A stretch of DNA of 62,440 nucleotides from CAYNRG01 sp047974855 (GTDB lineage Bacteria > Bacillota_I > Bacilli_A > Erysipelotrichales > Erysipelotrichaceae). A program made the position numbers and the translations under genes. The notes below the pieces were generated by a model that was not told the origin of the DNA, did no database searches, and saw only the letters and a program-made list of their open reading frames with translations. Every line of letters begins with the position of its first letter. Position 1 is the stretch's first letter. The stretch covers positions 1 through 62,440 of the forward strand of contig JBKECT010000031.1 of the NCBI GenBank assembly GCA_047974855.1. Direction: 5' to 3'. Below are positions 30,856 through 39,541 of the stretch, in pieces.

Positions 30856-31184
30856 AGAAAAAATTTGGTGCTGCATTTCAAGGATTAGGACAAGCATTAA
30901 AGTCCAAAAGTTTTCAAATTCAAATGGTCTTAGCGTGTGTGGCACTTGTAGCTAGTTTTATATTGAACTTTTCCTACACTGAAAACTTAATTTTAGGACT
31001 ATGTATTGGGCTTGTTTTATCGTTGGAGATAATTAATGAAGCACTTGAAAAGTTGTGCGATCATGTGACTAAAGAGTGGCATGAAGATATAAAAGTAATT
31101 AAAGATTTAGCAGCAGCAGCGGTGCTAGTTGCGAGTATTGCTTGTTTGATTTTGGGAGTTATGATGGTGATGAGGCACCTATAA
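30852..31184 (+). CDS. dgkA: Diacylglycerol/undecaprenol kinase (DgkA family)
   Basis: Small integral membrane kinase; Gram-positive members mainly phosphorylate undecaprenol to recycle the cell-wall carrier lipid. 110 residues with three hydrophobic helices. The family motif is present as LEIINEALEKLCDH followed by KDLAAAAVLVAS. The ATG overlaps the ybeY stop and GAGGT is the ribosome binding site. Confidence 0.92.
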   Translation: MKKKFGAAFQGLGQALKSKSFQIQMVLACVALVASFILNFSYTENLILGLCIGLVLSLEIINEALEKLCDHVTKEWHEDIKVIKDLAAAAVLVASIACLILGVMMVMRHL

Positions 31185-31193
31185 GGAGAAAAG

Positions 31194-31595
31194 ATGATGA
31201 AGTATCAAAAACTAGTGGATTTGGCTTTTGAAGCAATGGAAAACGCCTATGCACCTTATTCTAAGTATCATGTTGGTGCTTGTGTTCAATGCAGTGATGG
31301 TTCAACCTTTAAAGGAGCGAATATTGAAAACGCATCTTTTGGTGCTACCAATTGTGGAGAGCGTAGTGCGGTGTTTGCAGCTTATTCTTATGGATATCGA
31401 AAAGATAATATAGAGGCACTAGCGATAGTGAGCGATGGTGAAAAGCTAGCGGCTCCTTGCGGTATTTGTCGTCAAGTGTTGTCGGAGCTTCTTTTACAAG
31501 ATACGCCAATTATCCTTTCTAATGGTAAAGAAACACAGATGACAACGATTGCTGAACTTTTACCGTTTCAATTTGGTGAAGAGGATTTGAAATGA
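31194..31595 (+). CDS. cdd: Cytidine deaminase
   Basis: Deaminates cytidine and deoxycytidine to uridines for pyrimidine salvage. 133 residues with zinc motifs NCGERSAVF (Cys ligand and catalytic Glu) and PCGICRQVL, the all-cysteine form of homotetrameric enzymes. NIENASFGATN is the substrate-binding strand. ATG 31194 and 31197 are both usable after AGGAG. Its stop overlaps the era start. Confidence 0.95.
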   Translation: MMKYQKLVDLAFEAMENAYAPYSKYHVGACVQCSDGSTFKGANIENASFGATNCGERSAVFAAYSYGYRKDNIEALAIVSDGEKLAAPCGICRQVLSELLLQDTPIILSNGKETQMTTIAELLPFQFGEEDLK

Positions 31596-32488
31596 AGTCA
31601 GGGTTTGTAGCACTTGTAGGAAGACCCAATGCTGGTAAAAGTACATTGATGAATGCTTTACTAAAACAAAAGGTGGCTATTATTTCCCCTAAACCTCAAA
31701 CAACAAGAAATCAAATCCGAGGAATTCGAACAGATGACGACTCACAAATCATCTTTGTGGATACACCAGGAATTCATAAGCCTCAACATCAATTGGGAAG
31801 CCAAATGAATAAGGAGGCTTTTTCAGCGATGAATAGTGTGGATATGATTTATTATTTAGTTGATGCAAGCGTCCCTTTTGGAAAAGGGGATGAGTTTGTT
31901 TTAGAAAAGCTCAAAGAAGCTAAATTACCAACCTTTTTAATTTTAAATAAAATGGATTTATTAAGTAAAGAAGAAATGATTAAAACCTTAATTGAGTGGG
32001 AAAAACGATATGATTTTGATGAAATTATTCCTACATCAGCACTTCAAGGTATTCAAGTAGATGAATTGATTAAAATAACTAAGGGATACTTAGAGGATGG
32101 GATTTATTATTACCCGAAGGATCAGGTGTGTGACTATCCTGAACAATTTATCTACGCTGAAATTATTCGTGAGAAAGTGCTTGAGTTAACGGAAGAAGAA
32201 ATTCCGCACTCGGTTGCGATTGTATTGGAACGAATGGGTAGGAAAAGAGGGAAGTTGTTAATAAACGCGGTTATCTTGGTTGAAAGAGATAGTCAAAAAG
32301 GAATGATGATCGGTAAGCAAGGAAGAATGATTAAAGAGATAGGGATTCAATCAAGAAAAGATCTAGAAGGAATTTTGGGAGAAACAATATATTTAGAGTT
32401 ATATGTCCGCGTTGAAAAAAATTGGCGAAATAAAAAATCTAAACTACAACAATTGGGATACATTCCATTTGAGGTAGACTATGAATGA
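31592..32488 (+). CDS. era: GTPase Era
   Basis: Ribosome-assembly GTPase that binds the 3' end of 16S rRNA. 298 residues: G1 GRPNAGKST, G2/G3 region TTRNQIRGI and VDTPGIH, G4 NKMD, then a C-terminal KH domain with GMMIGKQGRMIKEIG. It overlaps cdd (4 nt) and recO (8 nt), so the group is translationally coupled. Confidence 0.97.
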   Translation: MKSGFVALVGRPNAGKSTLMNALLKQKVAIISPKPQTTRNQIRGIRTDDDSQIIFVDTPGIHKPQHQLGSQMNKEAFSAMNSVDMIYYLVDASVPFGKGDEFVLEKLKEAKLPTFLILNKMDLLSKEEMIKTLIEWEKRYDFDEIIPTSALQGIQVDELIKITKGYLEDGIYYYPKDQVCDYPEQFIYAEIIREKVLELTEEEIPHSVAIVLERMGRKRGKLLINAVILVERDSQKGMMIGKQGRMIKEIGIQSRKDLEGILGETIYLELYVRVEKNWRNKKSKLQQLGYIPFEVDYE

Positions 32489-33236
32489 TGTAATTAAAGC
32501 GATTGTTTTAAAGCAATCTCAGTATCGTGAAAATGATTTATTAGTCAGTGTACTAACTCAAACTGGTGGAAGATTAATGTTGGTTGCTCGTGGAGCGCAA
32601 AAGATGACTAGTAAAAACGCGGTTTCCTGTACTCCTTTTGTTGAAGGAGAGTATATTGTGGATTTACAAGAAGGCAAAACAATGTTTACTTTAAAAACCG
32701 GGGCATTAATAAATTCATATCGTCATGTTAGAGATAGTTTAGAGAGCGTTCATATAGCACAGCTGTTCGCAGAGATGATTGAAATAATCATTCCTCAAGG
32801 ATCGGAAGAAGACAGTGAAACGTATGAACTGCTTTCATTATGTTTGAATAAATTAGATGGAACTTTGGAAAGCAAGTGCTTGTCCTTGGCTTTTTTCTTA
32901 GCGAAAATGCTAGAAATTCAAGGGATTTCACCTCTGGTTGATTCTTGCGTTTTTTGTGGTTCAACAGCAGTTCAGGGTATTAGTTGTGAACATGGTGGAT
33001 TTGTCTGCCAAAATTGTGCAGCTGAGGCTGAAGACATGATGATGACAAATAAAGATATTTTAAGAAGGTTTCGCATCATTAATAAAGCAAAATTGGAGCA
33101 TTACTCAATTTTAGAGGAACAGGGGAATTGGAAAATTCAGGATGTTGAAATTTTGATGGATTTTTTTCAAAACCATTTAGAAGTGCGAAGCAAAACATGG
33201 GGATTTTTGAAAGATTTATTACAAGGGGGAAAGTGA
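32481..33236 (+). CDS. recO: DNA repair protein RecO
   Basis: RecFOR component that loads RecA and anneals single strands. 251 residues: an N-terminal OB fold (VLKQSQYRENDLLVSV ... RGAQK) and a helical C-terminal domain with a zinc-finger-like cysteine set (CVFCGS, CEHGGFVCQNC). The ATG is inside the 3' end of era. It is the last gene of this cluster; no clear terminator follows. Confidence 0.93.
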   Translation: MNDVIKAIVLKQSQYRENDLLVSVLTQTGGRLMLVARGAQKMTSKNAVSCTPFVEGEYIVDLQEGKTMFTLKTGALINSYRHVRDSLESVHIAQLFAEMIEIIIPQGSEEDSETYELLSLCLNKLDGTLESKCLSLAFFLAKMLEIQGISPLVDSCVFCGSTAVQGISCEHGGFVCQNCAAEAEDMMMTNKDILRRFRIINKAKLEHYSILEEQGNWKIQDVEILMDFFQNHLEVRSKTWGFLKDLLQGGK

Positions 33237-33507
33237 GACTAACAGGTTGCTTGGATTCCTTTTTTAACAAGTTATAAGGTTTCTTGGGTAGCGGAAATAA
33301 GAATCAGTATATGATGTCTTTAGAAGTCCTTTCGATATACGAAAAATATAAAGATTATTTTGTCGCTTCGTTGTTTTTTTAGTTTCTTACAAAAAATAAG
33401 ATAGTTGTAAATTTGGAAAAGAAAAGGCGGCTGACATTGCAAGAGTGGGTCATTAATTAAGGCATTAACATTTGTGAGTTATATGTGGATTTGCAATACC
33501 TATTAAA
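33237..33507 (+). other. Intergenic stretch between recO and glyS
   Basis: No credible gene, T-box or strong hairpin is visible in this AT-rich stretch before the glyS promoter. There is no T-box core sequence, unlike the upstream region of tyrS. Confidence 0.5.
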
Positions 33508-33537
33508 TTGACTAAAGTGCTTGTTTTATGATATATT
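33508..33537 (+). promoter_or_regulatory. glyS promoter
   Basis: TTGACT and TATATT are separated by 18 bp, 35 bp before the glyS start. Confidence 0.65.
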
Positions 33538-33572
33538 TAAGTGTAATTACAAGGGAGATAATAGGTGGGAAA

Positions 33573-34952
33573 ATGAGTGATAAAAGTTTTGATAAAATTG
33601 TAAGTCATGCAAAAAATTCGGGATTTGTCTTTCAAGGATCAGAAATTTATGGAGGTTTGAGTAATACATGGGATTTTGGTCCACTTGGAGTAGCTTTAAA
33701 AAATAACATTAAACAAGCGTGGCGTAAAAAATTCATTCAAGAAAACCCACACAATGTAGAACTCCAATCTGCAATTTTAATGAATCCTAAAGTTTGGGAA
33801 GCAACAGGGCATTTGAGTGGTTTTAGTGATCCACTAATGGATTGTAGACAATGTAAGACTCGCCATCGTGCTGATCACCTAATTGAAGAATTTAGCAAGG
33901 GGACGGTAACACTTGAAGGATGGAGTAATGATGACATGATGAAGTACATCAAGGAGAATCATATTGGGTGTCCTGATTGTGGTGCACATGATTTCACTGA
34001 TATTCGCCAGTTTAACTTAATGTTTAAAACTTTTCAAGGGACACTTGAAAATGCAAAAAATACGGTTTACCTTCGACCAGAAACAGCACAGGGAATGTTT
34101 GTGAATTTCAAAAATATTCAAAGATCAATGCGTAAAAAAGTTCCTTTTGGAGTTGGCCAAATTGGAAAATCTTTTCGTAATGAAATCACACCAGGGAATT
34201 TTATTTTTCGTGTTCGTGAGTTTGAACAAATGGAAATGGAATTCTTTTGTAAGCCAGGAACAGACTTAGAGTGGTATGCGTATTGGAAAGAATTTTGTAT
34301 GAATTGGATTTTATCACTAAATGGAGGATCAAGCAACAATCTTCGGTTACGTGAACATAGCAAAGAAGAATTAAGCTTTTATTCTGTTGGAACGTGTGAT
34401 ATCGAATATAAATATCCTTTTGGTTGGGGGGAATTGTGGGGTATTGCAGATAGGACAAATTATGACTTATCTAAACATATGGAACACTCAAAAACAAGTT
34501 TGGAATATTTGGATCCACAAACTAATGAAAAATATATTCCGTATTGTGTTGAACCAGCAGTAGGAGTTGAGAGACTATTCTTAATGTTTTTTTCTGAAGC
34601 TTATGAAGAGGAAGTCTTGGCAGATGATGATAGCCGTATTGTGATGAGATTTTCTCCAGCTTTAGCACCGATTAAAGCGGCAGTACTACCGTTATCAAAA
34701 CAACTGACTGAAAAAGCAATGAGTTTGTTTACGGACTTATCAGAAGATTTCATGTGTGATTTTGATGAATTAGGAAGTATTGGTAAACGATATCGTCGAC
34801 AAGATGCAGTGGGAACACCATTTTGTATCACGATAGATTTTGAAACAGAAAATGACAACTGTGTTACGATTCGTCATCGTGATTCCATGGAACAAACAAG
34901 AATTTCGATAGATCAAGTTAAGGATTATATCGCAAAAGAAATAAAATTTTAA
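33573..34952 (+). CDS. glyS: Glycine--tRNA ligase (single-chain dimeric type)
   Basis: Class II synthetase of the alpha2, eukaryote-like type; 459 residues. Signature segments: NSGFVFQGSEIYGG at the N-terminus, CRQCKTRHRADH with GCPDCG (zinc-like insertion), NLMFKTFQG, LRPETAQGMFVNF (motif 2), FRNEITPGNFIFRVREFEQMEMEFF and VGVERLFL (motif 3). The C-terminus is the anticodon-binding domain. ATG 33573 follows GGTGGG; the frame opens at 33528 over the -10 element, so that start is excluded. It precedes dnaG-rpoD, as in many Firmicutes. Confidence 0.96.
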   Translation: MSDKSFDKIVSHAKNSGFVFQGSEIYGGLSNTWDFGPLGVALKNNIKQAWRKKFIQENPHNVELQSAILMNPKVWEATGHLSGFSDPLMDCRQCKTRHRADHLIEEFSKGTVTLEGWSNDDMMKYIKENHIGCPDCGAHDFTDIRQFNLMFKTFQGTLENAKNTVYLRPETAQGMFVNFKNIQRSMRKKVPFGVGQIGKSFRNEITPGNFIFRVREFEQMEMEFFCKPGTDLEWYAYWKEFCMNWILSLNGGSSNNLRLREHSKEELSFYSVGTCDIEYKYPFGWGELWGIADRTNYDLSKHMEHSKTSLEYLDPQTNEKYIPYCVEPAVGVERLFLMFFSEAYEEEVLADDDSRIVMRFSPALAPIKAAVLPLSKQLTEKAMSLFTDLSEDFMCDFDELGSIGKRYRRQDAVGTPFCITIDFETENDNCVTIRHRDSMEQTRISIDQVKDYIAKEIKF

Positions 34953-34982
34953 GTTAAAGTGGTGAGGTGGTGAGGAAAAGGT

Positions 34983-36746
34983 ATGCGATTGAGTGAAGAA
35001 GAAATCAATTCAGTAAGAAACCAAGCGGATATCGTGGATATTGTTTCTCAATATTTGCCTGTGGTAAAAAAAGGAAAATCATTTGGAGCGGTGTGTCCTT
35101 TTCATGATGATCACGATCCATCGCTTTCACTAAGTCAGGATAAACAAATTTATAAATGCTTTGTGTGTGGCGCTGGTGGAAATGTGTTCACTTTTGTTCA
35201 AAATTATGAAAAGTGTAGCTTTCCAGAGGCAGTGGTGAAGGTTGCAGAAAAAGTCGGAATTAAATTAGATTACCAACCGGAGCAGTTTGCGTCACCTAAG
35301 GATCCATATAAAGAAGAAGGATATAAAGTGCTAAATGAAGCAATTCGATATATGACGTATGGCTTAAATTCCAGCGGAGCAACAGATGAAAAAAACTATT
35401 TACTCCAAAGAGGGATCACAGCAAACTTGATTGAAATGTTTGAGATTGGGTATAATGAATCAAACAATCGACTTTATCAATTTTTGAAGGCTAAGGGATA
35501 TGAGGATAAGGTGATGATTTCCACTAACCTTGTTCGAGTTAATGAAAGTGGGCTCTATGATACATTTGCGGAGAGAATTACGTTTCCTATACATGATGAA
35601 TATGGAAACCCAATCGGGTTTACAGCAAGAACTTTAAATCCTGATATTTCTAGTAAATATATTAACACAGCAGAGACTGATTTTTACGTTAAAGGGAACG
35701 TAGTGTACAACTTGCATCGTGCTAAGCCGTATGCTAAAAAAGAAAATCAAGTCATTTTAGTTGAAGGTGTTACGGATGTATTGGCATTTGCGAAGGCGGG
35801 GATGTTTAATGTTTGTGCAACACTTGGAACAGCCGGTACAGCAGAACAATTAAAAAAAATAAGAAGTTGTAGCACGTCATTGATGTTTTGTTATGACGGG
35901 GATGCAGCTGGGCAAGCTGCAACGTATCGAGTTGGTAAGTTGGCGAAAACGTTAGGATTTGAAGTCTTAGTGGCTTCCAATAAAACAAATGAAGATCCAG
36001 ATGAAATCGTGGAAAAGCATGGAGCGGCAGCACTTCAAAAAATGATAAGTATTCCGCAAGTGTGGATGGAATTTGTTTTTGATTATTTTCAATCTAAAAG
36101 TGATATGAGTAACTATTCAGAAAAAAAAGAATTTGCTCAACGGGTGATGGATGAAATAAACTTACTACATGATGATTTTGATAGACAAAATTTCATACAT
36201 CGATTGTCACAGATAACTGGGTTTAATAACTTAACAGCAATCTCGGTTGAAGAGAAAGAAAAGAAGCAAGGAGTTGGCAGACAAAGTAAAAGAGTACAAA
36301 TTCCATCGCCGACAGATGGTCGGGAGGTGGCAGAGAAGATTGTGTTATCTCAAATGCTGTTGGATCAAAAGGCAGTGGAATTATTTAAAAATGAGCTTGG
36401 CTTTATGACTAAAAAAAATCACCACCAGTTAGCATTGATGATTTTGAATGGTTATCAGCAAAGTGACGAAGTGGTTGTTGCGGAGTTAATAGATTTAGCG
36501 AGTGCTGAAGAGCGAGAAATTTTAATGCAAGTAAGCACAGAAGAAGAATTTTCTCAACAATATTCCGAAGAAATTGTTCGAGGAGCCATTGAAAGAATAA
36601 AGAAATCATTAGTAGAAGAAAAAGTAGCGAGACTTAAAAAACAAATTTCAGAAATAAGTAATGAAGAAAGTCAAGAAATTTTGTTACAGGAATACATCGA
36701 GAGCTTAAATGAGCTAAGGAGGTATAACGATGAAAAAGGAAAGTAA
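34983..36746 (+). CDS. dnaG: DNA primase
   Basis: Synthesises RNA primers for replication. 587 residues: CHC2 zinc finger (CPFHDDHDPS ... CFVCGAGG) at 38-66, RNAP-like core with the TOPRIM motifs VEGVTDVLA and CYDGDAAG, and a C-terminal helicase-binding domain. The first TOPRIM motif reads EGVTDV where EGYMDV is usual; the catalytic Glu and Asp are kept. Its end overlaps rpoD by 17 nt. Confidence 0.96.
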   Translation: MRLSEEEINSVRNQADIVDIVSQYLPVVKKGKSFGAVCPFHDDHDPSLSLSQDKQIYKCFVCGAGGNVFTFVQNYEKCSFPEAVVKVAEKVGIKLDYQPEQFASPKDPYKEEGYKVLNEAIRYMTYGLNSSGATDEKNYLLQRGITANLIEMFEIGYNESNNRLYQFLKAKGYEDKVMISTNLVRVNESGLYDTFAERITFPIHDEYGNPIGFTARTLNPDISSKYINTAETDFYVKGNVVYNLHRAKPYAKKENQVILVEGVTDVLAFAKAGMFNVCATLGTAGTAEQLKKIRSCSTSLMFCYDGDAAGQAATYRVGKLAKTLGFEVLVASNKTNEDPDEIVEKHGAAALQKMISIPQVWMEFVFDYFQSKSDMSNYSEKKEFAQRVMDEINLLHDDFDRQNFIHRLSQITGFNNLTAISVEEKEKKQGVGRQSKRVQIPSPTDGREVAEKIVLSQMLLDQKAVELFKNELGFMTKKNHHQLALMILNGYQQSDEVVVAELIDLASAEEREILMQVSTEEEFSQQYSEEIVRGAIERIKKSLVEEKVARLKKQISEISNEESQEILLQEYIESLNELRRYNDEKGK

Positions 36747-38445
36747 AACAAAGGAAAAAAAGGTAGCGGCAAAATCAGCAAAGAAAAAAGTGGTTGCACC
36801 AGCTAAGAAAGTGGTAAAGCCAACTGCAAAGAAGACAACAAAATCAGTAGTTAAAAAATCTGTAGACAAGGTAGTTAAGAAAAAAGAAGTGGCAAAAAAA
36901 GCGCCGACAAAGGTAACAAAAAAAGAAACTGCAAAGAAGGCAGTGGAATCTAAAAAAAAGACTTCAAAAACTAAAGAAGCAGTGGTGAAAAAAGTTGCAC
37001 CAAAAGTGAACAAGAAACTAGAAACTAAAAAAGAAATTACTAAAAAAACAGCCAAAAAGGAAGTGAAGGCCGGAACAAAGAAAAATGCCGTAGTAGAGCC
37101 TGCACTAAAGCAAGCTAAGAAAGATTCAAGAGAAAAAGAAACAATTAAAAAAGAGACGATTTCAAAGGTAAATGAAAAGATGAAGAAGTCAGAAGTTGAT
37201 GAGGTGGAAGAAAAAGCTGTACGTGAAGTTAAAACAGCATTAATGAAAGATAAAAGCAAAAGAATTGAACCTTATAAAGTCACCGGAAAAACAAAGCAAC
37301 TGAAAACATTGGAAGAATTAAAAGAAGATTATAAGGCGATTTATAAAAGTGAAGAGGTTCTATTTCAAAAGGATATTTTGGATTCATTAGAAAAACTAGA
37401 ATTAAATGATTCCGATATGGAAGAACTTTATGATTGGTTTAATGAAGAAGATATCATTATTTCTGAGGAAGAAGATTTGATTGATGATATGGATGAAGAC
37501 TTCCTTGATGATGAAGATAGCGAAGAAGATGAATCTAGTGAAGAAGATGAGGAAGTAATAGAGAGAAAATCGCCAATTACAATTACCTATTCAGATAGTA
37601 AAAACATTAAAATTAATGACCCTGTTAAAATGTATTTAAAGGAAATTGGGCGTGTTTCTTTGTTGAAAGCCGATGATGAACAAATGGTGGCAAAGCGGAT
37701 TGAAGAAGGTGATGAAGAAGCAAAGCAAATTTTAATTTCTGCAAACTTAAGATTAGTGGTATCAATCGCGAAAAAGTATGTAGGAAGAGGAATGTTGCTA
37801 CTAGACCTTATTCAAGAAGGAAATATGGGACTTGTAAAGGCAGTAGAAAAATTTGACTATACAAAAGGATTTAAGTTCTCAACTTATGCAACATGGTGGA
37901 TTCGCCAGGCAATCACTCGTGCGATTGCTGACCAAGCGAGAACAATTCGAATTCCAGTTCATATGGTAGAAACAATTAATAAATTAACAAGAATTCAAAG
38001 GCAACTTGTTCAAGATTTGGGAAGAGATCCAACAGCTGAAGAAATTGCTGTTAAAATGGAGGGCATTACTGCTCAAAAAGTTCGTGAAATTCAACGGATT
38101 GCTTTAGAACCTGTCTCTTTAGAAACACCAATTGGAGAGGAAGATGATTCACATTTAGGAGATTTTATTGAAGATAAAGATGCGATGAGCCCTGATCAGT
38201 ATGCCAACAACCAATTGCTGAAAGATGAAATTGATGTTGTGTTACAAGGACTAACAGAGCGTGAAGAAAAAGTTTTGCGATTACGTTTTGGACTGCAAGA
38301 TGGACGAACTAGAACGCTAGAGGAAGTAGGCAAAGAGTTTAATGTAACAAGAGAAAGAATTCGTCAAATTGAGGCAAAAGCTTTGCGTAAGTTAAAACAT
38401 CCAAGTCGTTCGAAAAGATTAAAAGATTTTGTGGATAAAGGATAA
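36730..38445 (+). CDS. rpoD: Housekeeping sigma factor with long basic N-terminus
   Basis: Primary sigma-70. 571 residues, where the Bacillus SigA has about 370. Sigma 1.2 begins near residue 297 (DPVKMYLKEIG), followed by intact region 2 (LDLIQEGNMGL, FKFSTYATWWIRQAITRAI), region 3 and region 4 (TLEEVGKEFNVTRERIRQIE). Residues 1-155 are almost entirely Lys/Ala/Val/Thr with repeated KK and AKK units, histone-H1-like. Residues about 240-280 are strongly acidic (EEDE runs). ATG 36730 after AAGGAGG is a good start, and the basic segment has no stop, so it is truly coded. Confidence 0.95.
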   Translation: MKKESKTKEKKVAAKSAKKKVVAPAKKVVKPTAKKTTKSVVKKSVDKVVKKKEVAKKAPTKVTKKETAKKAVESKKKTSKTKEAVVKKVAPKVNKKLETKKEITKKTAKKEVKAGTKKNAVVEPALKQAKKDSREKETIKKETISKVNEKMKKSEVDEVEEKAVREVKTALMKDKSKRIEPYKVTGKTKQLKTLEELKEDYKAIYKSEEVLFQKDILDSLEKLELNDSDMEELYDWFNEEDIIISEEEDLIDDMDEDFLDDEDSEEDESSEEDEEVIERKSPITITYSDSKNIKINDPVKMYLKEIGRVSLLKADDEQMVAKRIEEGDEEAKQILISANLRLVVSIAKKYVGRGMLLLDLIQEGNMGLVKAVEKFDYTKGFKFSTYATWWIRQAITRAIADQARTIRIPVHMVETINKLTRIQRQLVQDLGRDPTAEEIAVKMEGITAQKVREIQRIALEPVSLETPIGEEDDSHLGDFIEDKDAMSPDQYANNQLLKDEIDVVLQGLTEREEKVLRLRFGLQDGRTRTLEEVGKEFNVTRERIRQIEAKALRKLKHPSRSKRLKDFVDKG

Positions 38446-38448
38446 AAC

Positions 38449-39102
38449 TTGAAACTGAGATTAGAAACGGTGGTGGAACTGACTCACCCAACACAGGTTA
38501 TTGCTGATATTGGAACAGATCATGCATATGTTCCATGTGCTTTAATCAAAAATAAGAAAGCTTTAAAATGTTATGCTTGTGATGTTCTTGAAGGACCGCT
38601 GCAAGCTGCAAAGAAAAATATTCAACACCAAGGCTATGAAGACAAAATTGAGACTATTTTATCAGATGGTCTTAAAGAGGTTCCGCTGGATACGAATACG
38701 ATTATAATTGCTGGGATGGGATGGTTAACTGCTAAACAGATTTTGGAGACAGGGCTGTTGAAGTTTAAGCGGATAGAACAAGTGGTTATACAAGTTAATA
38801 AAGATGTGGATGCACTAAGAGAGTGGATATCGGATCATAATTACACGATTGAAAGAGAAAAAATGATAGAAGAAGTTCATGTTTATCAAATCATTTCATT
38901 TACATTAGATAAACACAAGCCATACTCAGAAAAAGAACTATTTTTTGGGCCTCAGCTACTTCATGAAAAAAATGAAGTCTTTCGAAGCTACTATCATGAT
39001 AAACTGCAAGAATATGAACATATTGTAAAACACTTAGCTGCTGATGATTTACGCAGAATAGTGCTAAAAAAAAGAATTCAATGGATTCGTGAAGAAATAT
39101 AA
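38449..39102 (+). CDS. trmK: tRNA m1A22 methyltransferase
   Basis: Class I methyltransferase for A22 of tRNAs. 217 residues: SAM motif IADIGTDHAYVP near residue 20, ILSDGLKEV, and IIIAGMGWLTAKQIL, where the family usually has GMGG; the C-terminus is helical and charged. The start is TTG at 38449, 8 nt after AAAGGAT and 3 nt after the rpoD stop; no upstream ATG is available. Its place right after rpoD is the usual one in Firmicutes. Confidence 0.9.
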   Translation: MKLRLETVVELTHPTQVIADIGTDHAYVPCALIKNKKALKCYACDVLEGPLQAAKKNIQHQGYEDKIETILSDGLKEVPLDTNTIIIAGMGWLTAKQILETGLLKFKRIEQVVIQVNKDVDALREWISDHNYTIEREKMIEEVHVYQIISFTLDKHKPYSEKELFFGPQLLHEKNEVFRSYYHDKLQEYEHIVKHLAADDLRRIVLKKRIQWIREEI

Positions 39103-39106
39103 ACCT

Positions 39107-39140
39107 TAAAAAATGGATACTAGTGCTATCCATTTTTTAT
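39107..39140 (+). terminator. Terminator of dnaG-rpoD-trmK
   Basis: AAAAAATGGATA pairs with TATCCATTTTTT around a 7-base loop. Confidence 0.85.
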
Positions 39141-39150
39141 ATAGTGAATA

Positions 39151-39183
39151 GAAAAAAACAGAATCGATGATCCTGTTTTTTAC
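39151..39183 (-). terminator. Terminator of rpsT
   Basis: On the minus strand, AAAAACAGGATC pairs with GATTCTGTTTTT (one mismatch) and ends in T's. Confidence 0.8.
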
Positions 39184-39188
39184 GTAGT

Positions 39189-39449
39189 TTAAATAGAATT
39201 AATTGCTTTAGCTAAGCGTGATTTTTGACGAGCAACGTAGTTTTTATGCTTGATATGTTTTGCAAGTGATTTGTCAAGCATAGAGTTTGCTTTATCGAAA
39301 GAAGCAACAGCTTTTTCTTTGTCATTTTCAGCTACAGCAGAGAAAACATTTTTCATTGCTGTTTTAAGTGCTGTTTTTTCAGCAGAATTTGCAACATTCT
39401 TTTTCATGTTTGTTACTGCTCTTTTTTTCTGTGATTTAATATTTGCCAT
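39189..39449 (-). CDS. rpsT: 30S ribosomal protein S20
   Basis: 86-residue basic helical ribosomal protein. It starts MANIKSQKKRAVTNMKKN, typical of S20, and ends KNYVARQKSRLAKAIN. The ribosome binding site AGGAGGTG lies 7 nt before the ATG. It is monocistronic on the minus strand and divergent from fmt. Confidence 0.96.
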   Translation of the reverse strand: MANIKSQKKRAVTNMKKNVANSAEKTALKTAMKNVFSAVAENDKEKAVASFDKANSMLDKSLAKHIKHKNYVARQKSRLAKAINSI

Positions 39450-39475
39450 CGTACACCTCCTGTATAACCTTTTGA

Positions 39476-39504
39476 ATTATACCAAATCATGATATAAAAA
39501 GCAA
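39476..39504 (-). promoter_or_regulatory. rpsT promoter
   Basis: On the minus strand, TTGCTT, a 17-bp spacer and an extended -10 TG-G-TATAAT. It is among the strongest promoter matches in the window. Confidence 0.85.
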
Positions 39505-39511
39505 CTAAACA

Positions 39512-39520
39512 TGCTATAAT
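39512..39520 (+). promoter_or_regulatory. fmt extended -10 promoter
   Basis: TG-C-TATAAT lies 22 bp before the fmt start. It begins 8 bp from the -35 of the divergent rpsT promoter, so polymerases on the two promoters would interfere. Confidence 0.65.
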
Positions 39521-39541
39521 TATTAATAAGAGGTGAGTAAA

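Noticed and set aside
33237..33572. Possible T-box upstream of glyS
   Set aside because: No T-box core (AAGGTGG..CACG-like) and no terminator are present in this interval.
36730..37250. Repeat array or CRISPR-like tandem repeats
   Set aside because: The repetition is at the amino-acid level (KK/AKK units) within an intact rpoD frame and has no regular spacer-repeat structure.
36714..37259. 181-residue open frame on the minus strand opposite the rpoD N-terminus
   Set aside because: It is a by-product of the AAA/AAG-rich Lys codons on the plus strand; the predicted protein is a low-complexity Phe/Thr/Ser string with no ribosome site.
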